Shown one piece after another: positions 36,798 through 45,311 of a DNA stretch of 64,000 nucleotides. The translations under genes were made by a program, and so were the position numbers. The DNA lies in assembly GCF_007746795.1 (NCBI RefSeq), contig NZ_CP036343.1, positions 3,027,369 to 3,091,368 of the forward strand, in the 5' to 3' direction. Every line of letters begins with the position of its first letter. Positions within the stretch are counted from its first letter, which is position 1. Source of the stretch: Gimesia algae. Its GTDB lineage: Bacteria; Planctomycetota; Planctomycetia; Planctomycetales; Planctomycetaceae. The notes under the pieces are model-generated. The model did not search any database, had not been told where the DNA came from, and was given only the letters and a program-made list of their open reading frames with translations.

Positions 36798-38489
36798 TCA
36801 GGGCTTCCGACCGATGATGACTAATGTCAAATCATCATACTGTTCCGCCTGACCTGCGAATATTCTCACCGACTTTAGAATCTGCTCTCCTAACTCTGCA
36901 GGGTTCTGATGGGAATCCAGAATCACGGACTTCAATCGCTCAATCCCAAACTGTTCGCGTTCTTCGTTCATCGCTTCCGTGACACCGTCTGTGTACAGAA
37001 TCAACTTCTCACCCGGTTTCAGATGATGCTGGATGGACTGATACTCATAATCATCCATCACGCCCAGGGGTACGCTCGGATGATCACCAGACAGCTCTCT
37101 CAGAGTGCCATTGGCTTCCAGCAACAGCGGTTCCAGGTGTCCCGCGTTGACAAAAGACACCAGGTCCTCTGCCAGCGCAATCTGCCCCAGAATAAATGTG
37201 ATGAACCGCCCGTCATGAGCTGCTTCATCAATATGATGATTCACTCGATGGACGGCATCTGCAACATCAGTGACGAATTCTACCGTACTGCGAACAGCAC
37301 TGCAGACCCGCGACATCACCAGTGACGCGGGAACCCCCTTCCCGGCAACATCACCCAGTGCGAACCAGATCAGAGAATCAGTGGTTTGAATAAAATCGTA
37401 ATAATCTCCTCCCACAGCACGTGCCGCTTTATAGGAAACAAAGAATTCATAGCCCGGTACCTGGGGGATTTCAGCCGGTAACAGCCCCTTCTGTACGCGC
37501 GCTGCAATTTCCATCTCATTATCGTAACGCTGTTTTTCCACATGCGAGATCATCAGTCGTGCACTCTCATAAGAGAGCGCTGCCTGCCCGGCAATCACCA
37601 TCAGCAGTTCCAGGTCATCGTCCGTAAACATCTGACCGGCCAGTTGGGTGTCCAGGTTAATAATTCCGATGACGCCGCCATCCAGGCCGATCATCGGCGC
37701 ACACAAAATAGAACGGATCGTCAGAGTGGAAACCGATTCACTTTTCTCAAAACGTTGATCGTTAGTTGCATCCGCAGACAGGACTCCGGTTTTATTATCA
37801 GTGACTGCCTTCAACACTGTCCGACTTAACTGCAATGCTTCCAGGTCATCTTCCCGGCGATGACGTATAGCTTTTGGGAAAAAACGCTGATTGTCATGGT
37901 CTCGTAATAAAATACAACCTCGGTCCGCGGCGGGAAAGATGTGGAATAACCCTTCCAGTACGCGCTCGGCCATCGAATCCAGATCGGTTGCTGTCGCAAT
38001 CGTGCGGCTGATTTCCAGAATCGCTTTCAATTTGATTTCGGGTTTGATTTGAAAGCGATTCAGACCAGTGCCTGATTCAGATGCCCGTAATATAGTCGAT
38101 TTATCAGTAGCAGGAGGCCGGACAGAAACATTTTTCAGAGAGGGAATTAAGCCATAAGAAGTCAATAGCCCTTCATGCTGAGAGTTTTCGTAATCCTCAT
38201 CACTGGAAAACTCCAGCAGGAACGGGCCGATCGAAATCTGATCTCCGGTCTCTAATACAAGCGGGTCATTGACGGGCACATCATTGACGAAAGTCCCGTT
38301 ACCACTCCCCAGATCTTCGATTTGATATTCGCCTTCTGGAGAAGCGGTAATGCGCGCATGATGACGGGAGACAATATTCGATTTAAGACAGACTTCGCAG
38401 TCTGGATGCCGTCCCAACGTCACCTGCTTCCCCTTGATTTCCAGTCGAGAGGAGTCGCCATTATTTTGCAGGAACAGGCTGGCGGACAT
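36798..38489 (-). CDS. FHA-GAF-PP2C (SpoIIE-type) serine/threonine phosphatase, second copy
   Basis: 563 residues in three domains. About 1-95: FHA ([36 protein letters not shown]). About 165-315: GAF ([12 protein letters not shown]..., ILCAPMIGLDGGVIGIINLD). About 345-563: RsbU/SpoIIE PP2C phosphatase with metal-binding acids in [34 protein letters not shown] and YDDLTLVII. These enzymes dephosphorylate Ser/Thr proteins such as anti-anti-sigma factors, so it may act in a partner-switching or kinase pathway. It is 40 bp from a paralogue with the same layout. Confidence 0.93.
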   Translation of the reverse strand: MSASLFLQNNGDSSRLEIKGKQVTLGRHPDCEVCLKSNIVSRHHARITASPEGEYQIEDLGSGNGTFVNDVPVNDPLVLETGDQISIGPFLLEFSSDEDYENSQHEGLLTSYGLIPSLKNVSVRPPATDKSTILRASESGTGLNRFQIKPEIKLKAILEISRTIATATDLDSMAERVLEGLFHIFPAADRGCILLRDHDNQRFFPKAIRHRREDDLEALQLSRTVLKAVTDNKTGVLSADATNDQRFEKSESVSTLTIRSILCAPMIGLDGGVIGIINLDTQLAGQMFTDDDLELLMVIAGQAALSYESARLMISHVEKQRYDNEMEIAARVQKGLLPAEIPQVPGYEFFVSYKAARAVGGDYYDFIQTTDSLIWFALGDVAGKGVPASLVMSRVCSAVRSTVEFVTDVADAVHRVNHHIDEAAHDGRFITFILGQIALAEDLVSFVNAGHLEPLLLEANGTLRELSGDHPSVPLGVMDDYEYQSIQHHLKPGEKLILYTDGVTEAMNEEREQFGIERLKSVILDSHQNPAELGEQILKSVRIFAGQAEQYDDLTLVIIGRKP

Positions 38490-38528
38490 GGTAGAGACAA
38501 TCGGATTAAAATAAGAACACAGTCACCT

Positions 38529-40208
38529 TCAGGAAACACGCCCGAAGGTCATTATCGTAATATCATCATTCTGAGGACGACCATTAGCATGGCGGCGGAC
38601 ATCTGCCAGAAGTGCCTGTCCTAACTCTGCCGCATTTTTGTCGCGATTGTCCTTAATAAACTTCCGCATCCGATCCAGGGTATAGAGTTCCCCTTCCGGA
38701 TTCATCGCTTCGTCCACGCCATCGGTGAACAGTACTACGATTTCCCCAGGCCCCAGATCCCGTTCTACGACTTCAAACGGGAAACCTTCCATCACCCCGA
38801 TCGGTACTCCAATACTTTCTTCAGGGAACTCATCAATCGAGCCATCAGGCTTGAGGATCATTGGAGACATGTGCCCCGCATTCACCAGCGACAGACGATT
38901 CCTGTTCGTATCCAGAACCACAAGCACATAAGTCACAAAACGCCCTTCGACGGCACTGTCACACATATGATCGTTAATCGCATCGACAGCTGGTCCGACT
39001 TCATGCACAAAACGCAATGTATTCTGCACACAACTTGACATGCGGGCCATAATCATTGCCCCGGGTACTCCCTTTCCGGCGACATCGCCAAACGAGAGGC
39101 CGATCATCTCATCGGGTAGCTCAAAAATATCATAGTAATCGCCACCAACTGCCTGTGCAGAATCATAAGATGCAAAAAATTCATAACCGTCGACTTCCGG
39201 CACTGAACTGGGCAATAACCCCTGTTGTACGCCGCGGGCAATGTCCATTTCATTGTCCTGCTTCTGCTTTTCCATGAAAGACGTCATCAGCCTGGCACTT
39301 TCATAAGATAGCGCTGCCTGCCCGGCGACGGACATTAACAGATCCAGATCTTCTTCCTGAAACTGTTGCACGGGATTCTGTGTATCGATATTAATGACGC
39401 CGATAGGTTCTTCCGCCAGCCCCAGCATGGGAACACACATCATGGAACGAATCGATAAATTCGAAATCGATTCACTGGCATCAAACTGCGCATCGCTGGC
39501 TGCATCCGCTGATAAGATACCCGATCTTTCCTCGAGCACCTTATTCACAATCGTTCGGCTCAACTTGACTGTGGCATCCTCACCTTCACGGCGATGCTTG
39601 AATGCGCGGGGCAACATCTCACCGTTATGTTCATCCCTGAGTAAGATACAACCCCGGTCAGCTGCAGGAAAGATGTGAAACAGAGTGGTGAGAATCTGTG
39701 GCAGCAGTTTTTCGAGATCGACCGTACCTGCCAGGCTGCGGCTGATTTCGATCATGGCTTTTAATTTTGCTTCCGGTCGAATATCCAGGCCACCAAATCC
39801 ACCGCCCCCGGAAACCGCCCCCATGATGGTGGCTCCGGCATCACCGTCATCCTCATCATTCGAAAAACCGATATCAAAGCTGCTGTCGATCGTCACTCCC
39901 GATCGCTTTGGTTCCGGCTTCTCATCTGATTCAAACCGGAAGAGAATGGGGCCGACTTTCAAGCGATCATCGTGAGCCAGCCGGGTTCGGCCTTCAATCT
40001 TTTTCCCATTAACAAACGTTCCATTCCCGCTCCCCAGATCTTCGACGTAATACTCGTCACCTGCACCAGCGACCTGAGCATGACGCCGCGAAACCATATT
40101 CGAATCGAGTTGAATCTGACAGTCAGGATGTCTACCCAGAACCATCTCAGATTCTGTGAGTGAGTATGAGACCGCTTGACCAGCCTGCAGCATGACCAGA
40201 GTAGCCAT
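38529..40208 (-). CDS. FHA-GAF-PP2C (SpoIIE-type) serine/threonine phosphatase, first copy
   Basis: 559 residues, same three-domain order as its downstream neighbour: FHA ([33 protein letters not shown]), a linker of ~60 residues with an acidic/Gly-rich stretch, GAF ([39 protein letters not shown]), and PP2C ([55 protein letters not shown]). Metal-binding aspartates are present. AAGGG upstream supports the ATG. A 114-bp gap separates it from the uronate-isomerase-like gene; the three may be one operon. The two copies probably arose by duplication and then diverged mainly in the linker. Confidence 0.93.
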   Translation of the reverse strand: MATLVMLQAGQAVSYSLTESEMVLGRHPDCQIQLDSNMVSRRHAQVAGAGDEYYVEDLGSGNGTFVNGKKIEGRTRLAHDDRLKVGPILFRFESDEKPEPKRSGVTIDSSFDIGFSNDEDDGDAGATIMGAVSGGGGFGGLDIRPEAKLKAMIEISRSLAGTVDLEKLLPQILTTLFHIFPAADRGCILLRDEHNGEMLPRAFKHRREGEDATVKLSRTIVNKVLEERSGILSADAASDAQFDASESISNLSIRSMMCVPMLGLAEEPIGVINIDTQNPVQQFQEEDLDLLMSVAGQAALSYESARLMTSFMEKQKQDNEMDIARGVQQGLLPSSVPEVDGYEFFASYDSAQAVGGDYYDIFELPDEMIGLSFGDVAGKGVPGAMIMARMSSCVQNTLRFVHEVGPAVDAINDHMCDSAVEGRFVTYVLVVLDTNRNRLSLVNAGHMSPMILKPDGSIDEFPEESIGVPIGVMEGFPFEVVERDLGPGEIVVLFTDGVDEAMNPEGELYTLDRMRKFIKDNRDKNAAELGQALLADVRRHANGRPQNDDITIMTFGRVS

Positions 40209-40322
40209 ATGGGAAGCCCTTAATGAAGAAACTAGAATGGATATGATAAAAATGGGATATGCATCATATTTTAAATAGCATCTGTCCCTGATGCAATCAC
40301 TTCATGACATCCGGAATACCGA

Positions 40323-41603
40323 TTAGTTGCCAAATATCGTCTCTACATTACCCCGCAGCACTAGTTTCCCGAGTTCGATTGCCCGTTGTTCTGACCAGTT
40401 TCTCGCGATTACAAAATCGCTGGCCAGTACATTTGCCAGCACGCGACGATACATACGGAACTTAGGCAGCGCAAACTCCAGTTTGTACATATCGCTGTAG
40501 TAACCGATCTGCTTGGTCTTGGGAACTGCTTCCAGACGACTCTTACAGTCAAACGTAATGAACGCCGGCGTATTCGAGTACCACCAATGTCCGTTGATGA
40601 CCACATTCGGAAAAATCCAGCTGTAGCTGACCAGCTCCTGATTGCTGGTACTGGTCAATACAGAAACAGGAAATGTGACTTTGGGAAATGCGTTGAACAG
40701 TTCCTTATACAGAATCAGAGAAGTCCGCTTGTCATACAGATCCTGTCCCTGATACACACCTGCTTCGTAAACACGACGATTCACGCCAATCATCAGATCG
40801 AAAGGCAGATGATGTTCGGCACAGTACTCTGCCAGAGTCCAGAACACAAACTGGCTTACGATTTTCGACTCGTCGTCGGTAATCTCATCGCCAGCAAACA
40901 GAGATCTCACAATAGGATCGACCTGATCTGCAGTCACCGCAATCGGATTGAAATCGGGCGGTAATGAAATCGCACAGGCCCGCGCCCCCTTCGAAGTGAA
41001 ATGATCAAATAACTTGCCAACCGCATCTCTTAACGTTTTGGCACAGCCGACGTCCAGTTTTGTCGCTTTCGCCAGGCGTTCCCGGGTTTCAGATTTTGCC
41101 AGATGAAAGACCAGGTCATCTGTCCGCAGACAGGGAATATAAAGATTAGTATCAAAGCCTTCCAGTGGATCGTCGAAGTCATTCGTCAGGAATACCTGCT
41201 CTAGACCGCTCTGTTTTAAAACCTGCTGTTCCCAGTCGGGTTGAGCCATCTTCTCAGCAGCGGTGTCATACAGTTTCTCCCAGTTAGACGCTGTGATGGC
41301 TTCCTCTTCGAAGCCGAAAAATTCACTGCAGATATCCAGTAACCAGCTGAGCTGAATCGTATTATCTAGATCCCCCAGTTGCGTCACCAGACGTCCGACT
41401 TTTTCTTTGGGATCGATACCTGGTTCTTCAATCACTTCACGAGGCAGACCGGCAGAATGGGCCAGTTCGGTGTAGTAATGATACCCCATAATATCCGCCA
41501 ATGTGGTGGAAGCCGCCGAGTGGGGGTTAATATGGGTATGAGGGTCAATCAGAACCAGACTCTCTAATTCAGTAAAGATACGTTTACTCAACTGTTCAGA
41601 CAT
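40323..41603 (-). CDS. Glucuronate isomerase-like amidohydrolase
   Basis: 426 residues of the amidohydrolase-type barrel with an N-terminal metal motif DPHTHINP (His22, His24) as in uronate isomerases (UxaC), which have a similar D-x-H-x-H start. Other blocks: WLLDICSEFFGFEEE, SWIFPNVVINGHWWYSNTP and RRVLANVLASDF. UxaC interconverts glucuronate and fructuronate; it is ~470 residues, so this is a shorter or divergent relative, and the reaction is not certain. GCAGGAAT about 11 bases before the ATG. Sugar-acid use fits planctomycete polysaccharide degradation, but the neighbours are signalling genes. Confidence 0.75.
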   Translation of the reverse strand: MSEQLSKRIFTELESLVLIDPHTHINPHSAASTTLADIMGYHYYTELAHSAGLPREVIEEPGIDPKEKVGRLVTQLGDLDNTIQLSWLLDICSEFFGFEEEAITASNWEKLYDTAAEKMAQPDWEQQVLKQSGLEQVFLTNDFDDPLEGFDTNLYIPCLRTDDLVFHLAKSETRERLAKATKLDVGCAKTLRDAVGKLFDHFTSKGARACAISLPPDFNPIAVTADQVDPIVRSLFAGDEITDDESKIVSQFVFWTLAEYCAEHHLPFDLMIGVNRRVYEAGVYQGQDLYDKRTSLILYKELFNAFPKVTFPVSVLTSTSNQELVSYSWIFPNVVINGHWWYSNTPAFITFDCKSRLEAVPKTKQIGYYSDMYKLEFALPKFRMYRRVLANVLASDFVIARNWSEQRAIELGKLVLRGNVETIFGN

Positions 41604-41639
41604 AATGCGTAGATTCCTGCTGTGTTCAAATTAATAATC

Positions 41640-41699
41640 GCCCGAATCCGGTTTGGTATGACTCTTCAGGGGACTGTACCCCAAAGATTGATTTCGGGC
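41640..41699 (-). promoter_or_regulatory. Folded 5' leader of the uronate-isomerase-like gene
   Basis: GCCCGAA (41640) pairs with TTCGGGC (41693); inside are TTTGG with CCAAA and a GGGG/CCCC pair around a 6-base loop. The 60-base structure lies 37-96 bases before the start codon on the minus strand. It could be a cis-regulatory RNA or an attenuator; no class recognised. Confidence 0.4.
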
Positions 41700-41859
41700 T
41701 GCAACGATCTGGCGGAATGAGTTGTCGCGTGTTCCGAATATAATCAGTCAGACCTTACAGTGCAATCAGGTGCCCCCTTCCTGCAGGATGCCTGAGTCTG
41801 AAACGAATGCCAGATCGAAAAACGGCCCCCAATTGGTAAATCAGCCCTGGCAAGAAGCG

Positions 41860-41898
41860 TAAAAAAAGCGACCCTGCGAATTAAATCGCCGGGTCGCT
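41860..41898 (-). terminator. Intrinsic terminator of the cytochrome/WD40 operon
   Basis: Read on the minus strand: AGCGACCC pairs with GGGTCGCT, with an inner GCGA/TCGC pair, one mismatch and a small loop, then seven consecutive T. It lies 35 bases after the WD40 gene's stop. Confidence 0.88.
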
Positions 41899-41932
41899 GG
41901 AAATGGTACAATTATTCTTCGATCTGCCTGGC

Positions 41933-44900
41933 TTATTTGCCGGCGCTGGCCTGCTGATTCGGGGAAACAGGAGGTGGATTGAAGCTGTTGAGCAACTTGC
42001 CAGTCTTTGCATCCCAGACACGCAGAATACCATCTTCGCCACCCGCGATGACAATCGTTTCATCCCGGCTTCCTGCGACACTGTAGACGTAGTCTGTAGA
42101 GCCTGACAGATTGCGGTAGTTTGATCCATTCGTCGTCAGATGCATGCGAACGGTCTTATCACCACCACCACTGACAATGTTGTCCCCCAGTCCCAGGAAG
42201 GCGATCGAGGTGACCTGCTTGGAATAACCTGAAATCGTCCGTTTCTGTTCGCCGGTTTCAATATTCCAGACTTTGATCACATTATCGGCACCTGAGCTGA
42301 CAATAGTAGATTCATCGGCTTTCCAGGCAACATCCAGAACGTGATGCGTGTGACCTTCAAATGATTTCACGAATTTACCGGTCGCAACATCAAAGATTTT
42401 GACGAATTTGTCAGCAGCTCCTGTCAGTAACGATTTGCCTGAACGAGAGAAGCGGACACCAAGTACCGTATCGCTGTGTGCTTCTCCCAGCTTCTTCACG
42501 AGTTTTCCCGTGGTGGCATCCCAGATCGTAATTTCACCACTACGGGAAGGATCACCACCACCGACAGCAAGCAGTTTGCCATCCGGGCTGAAATCCAGAC
42601 AGAGCGCCCGGTTGGAAATTGGTGAACCACCAACTTTCGACGGATCTTTTTCATCGGCCCCCAGTTGAGCAACCAGAGTCCAGACCGGTTGAATACTCTG
42701 TACCAGAACCGTTTTGTCAGCACTACCTGAAACAACCGTTAATTTGGACGTATAACCAACTACTGAGACAGGAGCTGTGTGCCCCCCCAGTGTATCCAGT
42801 TCCTGACCGGAAGTGGCATCCCAGATGCGAACCATCTGGCTGTCATCACCAGTGGCAATCTGCTTACCGTCTTCGGAAAAAGTGACCGACTTCATGGGAG
42901 TCAGAACCGCGGCCTGTTTCTTGGCTTCCGCCAGAGCAGCATCAACAGCTGTGGCTGTTTTATCGATTTCAGCTTTTTCTTTCGTTCGTTCTGCCAGTTG
43001 CCCTTTGATTTTGGTAAGTGTTCCTTCCGCAACTTTCACAGATCGTTCAGATGAAATCACTTTTTTCTCAGCAGCAGCAACCGCATCCGTCAGTTTTTTT
43101 GCTGCAGCTTCTGCGTCAGCGACTTTCTTATCAGCGGCTTTCGTGTCTGGCTTTGCCTCTGCCAGTTTCTTTGCTGCAGCAATCGCAGCAACCGCTTTGG
43201 GTACAGCCTGCCTGGCAGTCGCGATGGCCTGCGTTGCCGCTTTTTCATCGGTTGTCTTTTTCTGCTGGGCCGCGGTCAGTTTTTTCTGAACTGCATCAAA
43301 GGCTGCCTGATCTTTAGCGACAGCATCTTTTTTCTTTGCTTCGCCTTCTTTGTCGGCTGCATCTGGCTTGATCGCATTCGCATCATCCAGAGCTTTTTTC
43401 GCGGCTGCCACTTCTTTTTCTACAGCGGCAATCGCAGCCTGATTGGCATCGTTCGACTGTTTTAATTTCGCTTCCGCATCAACAACTGCTTTGTCAGCAG
43501 CTACCTTCTGGGCATTTGCTGCCGCAACTTCATCTTCACCCTTTTTCTTATGATCTGCCAGCAGTTTTGCCAGCTCCGCTTTGGCAGCCGCCAGTTTCTT
43601 GGCTGATTCGTCTGCCTTTTTCTTTTCTTCTGGCACAGCTTTTTTAGCTGCTACCAGTTCTTCATTGCGTTTCTTTAATTCTGCTTCGCGATCTTTGACA
43701 TTTTTATCAGCGGCTTTCATGGCAGCATCTGCTAAAGCGACTTGTTGCTTTGTGACCGTCTGAGTCTCTGTTGCCAGAACCATCTGACGTTCCTTGCTCA
43801 AATCGCCACGAAACTCTTTCAGCATTTTGCCATCAGCAACCTGCCAGATTTTTCCGGTCCCATTCGCAGAAACGGAAACCAGTGTCTTGCCATCAGCGGT
43901 GACATCAACATCGGTTACCGGCGCTCCATGGTTGATCGAACGAATTTGCTTTTTCCCGGCCAGATCCCAGACTCGAACCGTTCCATCTTCACTGCCGGAC
44001 ACCAGTTGTGTGCCAGCAGGCATGATCAGCTTCACAGAAGAAATCGGCTTGGCATGTCCTTTGAGTTCATACAGGGCAGCAGGAATTTCTGGTGCTTTTT
44101 CTCCCTTTTTAGGGGCAGGCAGAGTCAAAGGCCAGGCATAGATTATCTGATTGGCAGCACCAGCGATCACCTGTGTTCCATCTTTACTGATGGTTAAGGC
44201 ATTGATGACTGCAGGTGTCTTCATTGTGGAAATTTGCTTTCCATCAGCGACATTCCAGACTCGCAAACTCTGATCAGCAGATGCTGTGACGACTTTGGTA
44301 CGATCCGGAGTGAATGCCAGTCCATTAATTTCTCCCGCATGCCCTTTCAAGTCGATCAGTTTGGTGCCTTCCGGTAACTTCCAGAGTGAAGTCGTATTAT
44401 CAGCGGTTGCAACAGCCAGCACACTACGATCGGCATTCAAAGCCAGGCCTGTGACAGCAGTAGGCAGGTCGATCTGTTTAACGACATTTCCAATCGACTT
44501 CTTCCAGAGCTTCACAACACGGTATCCACCTGATGCCAGCAGGCTGCCATCAGAATTGAAAGCCAGTGAATGGACAAAATCGCGATGGGCGGCTCCCAGC
44601 GGGTAAAATGGTTTTCCGTCTTTCTGTAATTTTGACAGCGCGGGATCATTGAGCGTGGCAACTTCTGCTCCCACTGCCAGATCATAAATGGCAATCCGGT
44701 TTGCACGACCAGCGGCCGCATAACGTGCCCAGGGAGACAAAGCGGTACTGTAAATGGAATTCAAATCGGGTGGCAGCGACTGCCAGGCAACTCCGGCATC
44801 GGTCGATTTACCGCTTGATTTGGCACCTTCCAGAATCCACTGACGTAATATCCCCACCTGCTGTGGCGTGAGGGCTTTCGCGCCCACTTTGTTTGGCAGC

Positions 44901-45226
44901 GGGGGCATAAAGCTCTCTTCCGTGCGGGAAGCGACGTTATACAGATAGCTCTCATCAGGTTTACCGGGCACCACAGAGGCGCCACTGTCTCCCCCTTTAA
45001 TGAGATCTTCCACATTCTCCAGAACCAGCGAACCTTCTTTTTTCGCTACGTTGTGGCAGGCAATGCAGTTGGCATCGAGAATCGGAAATACATCTTTCTC
45101 AAAACTGATAGGACGCCCCAGTTCCACCTTCGCAGGCTGGATCGGCTTTTCTTCCGCCGCTGTGATTTGGCTGCAGATTAAAACTGCAGTGATGATGACA
45201 CTTAAACTGGCAAACCGGTTCCGCAT
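41933..45226 (-). CDS. Exported cytochrome c-like protein with two WD40 propellers split by a coiled coil
   Basis: 1097 residues from the ATG at 45226 (GAGGGG upstream); the frame is open 16 codons further up. A signal peptide (about 5-24) is followed by a planctomycete cytochrome-c domain with CIACH (Cys54, Cys57, His58) and FMPPLP. Seven WD40-type repeats cover about 155-470 (e.g. LRVWNVADG, VRVWDLAGK), then ~300 residues of almost pure Ala/Lys/Glu/Asp coiled coil (about 478-775), then seven more WD40 repeats (VRIWDATSG, VKIFDVATG, LRVWDAKTG) to ~1080. So it may be two seven-bladed propellers joined by a rod. Function unknown. Last gene of a three-gene unit. Confidence 0.87.
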   Translation of the reverse strand: MRNRFASLSVIITAVLICSQITAAEEKPIQPAKVELGRPISFEKDVFPILDANCIACHNVAKKEGSLVLENVEDLIKGGDSGASVVPGKPDESYLYNVASRTEESFMPPLPNKVGAKALTPQQVGILRQWILEGAKSSGKSTDAGVAWQSLPPDLNSIYSTALSPWARYAAAGRANRIAIYDLAVGAEVATLNDPALSKLQKDGKPFYPLGAAHRDFVHSLAFNSDGSLLASGGYRVVKLWKKSIGNVVKQIDLPTAVTGLALNADRSVLAVATADNTTSLWKLPEGTKLIDLKGHAGEINGLAFTPDRTKVVTASADQSLRVWNVADGKQISTMKTPAVINALTISKDGTQVIAGAANQIIYAWPLTLPAPKKGEKAPEIPAALYELKGHAKPISSVKLIMPAGTQLVSGSEDGTVRVWDLAGKKQIRSINHGAPVTDVDVTADGKTLVSVSANGTGKIWQVADGKMLKEFRGDLSKERQMVLATETQTVTKQQVALADAAMKAADKNVKDREAELKKRNEELVAAKKAVPEEKKKADESAKKLAAAKAELAKLLADHKKKGEDEVAAANAQKVAADKAVVDAEAKLKQSNDANQAAIAAVEKEVAAAKKALDDANAIKPDAADKEGEAKKKDAVAKDQAAFDAVQKKLTAAQQKKTTDEKAATQAIATARQAVPKAVAAIAAAKKLAEAKPDTKAADKKVADAEAAAKKLTDAVAAAEKKVISSERSVKVAEGTLTKIKGQLAERTKEKAEIDKTATAVDAALAEAKKQAAVLTPMKSVTFSEDGKQIATGDDSQMVRIWDATSGQELDTLGGHTAPVSVVGYTSKLTVVSGSADKTVLVQSIQPVWTLVAQLGADEKDPSKVGGSPISNRALCLDFSPDGKLLAVGGGDPSRSGEITIWDATTGKLVKKLGEAHSDTVLGVRFSRSGKSLLTGAADKFVKIFDVATGKFVKSFEGHTHHVLDVAWKADESTIVSSGADNVIKVWNIETGEQKRTISGYSKQVTSIAFLGLGDNIVSGGGDKTVRMHLTTNGSNYRNLSGSTDYVYSVAGSRDETIVIAGGEDGILRVWDAKTGKLLNSFNPPPVSPNQQASAGK

Positions 45227-45311
45227 AACATGCCCCTCTGATATCGCTGATGAAACAGTTGGATCAACAACCAACCGCCAATGTGTTCTGAATATAAAAA
45301 TACGGTTTATT

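Noticed and set aside
42399-43763. Several open frames opposite the WD40/coiled-coil gene
   Set aside because: They arise from the Ala/Lys-rich codons of the real gene read on the other strand (Ser/Ala/Phe-rich frames).
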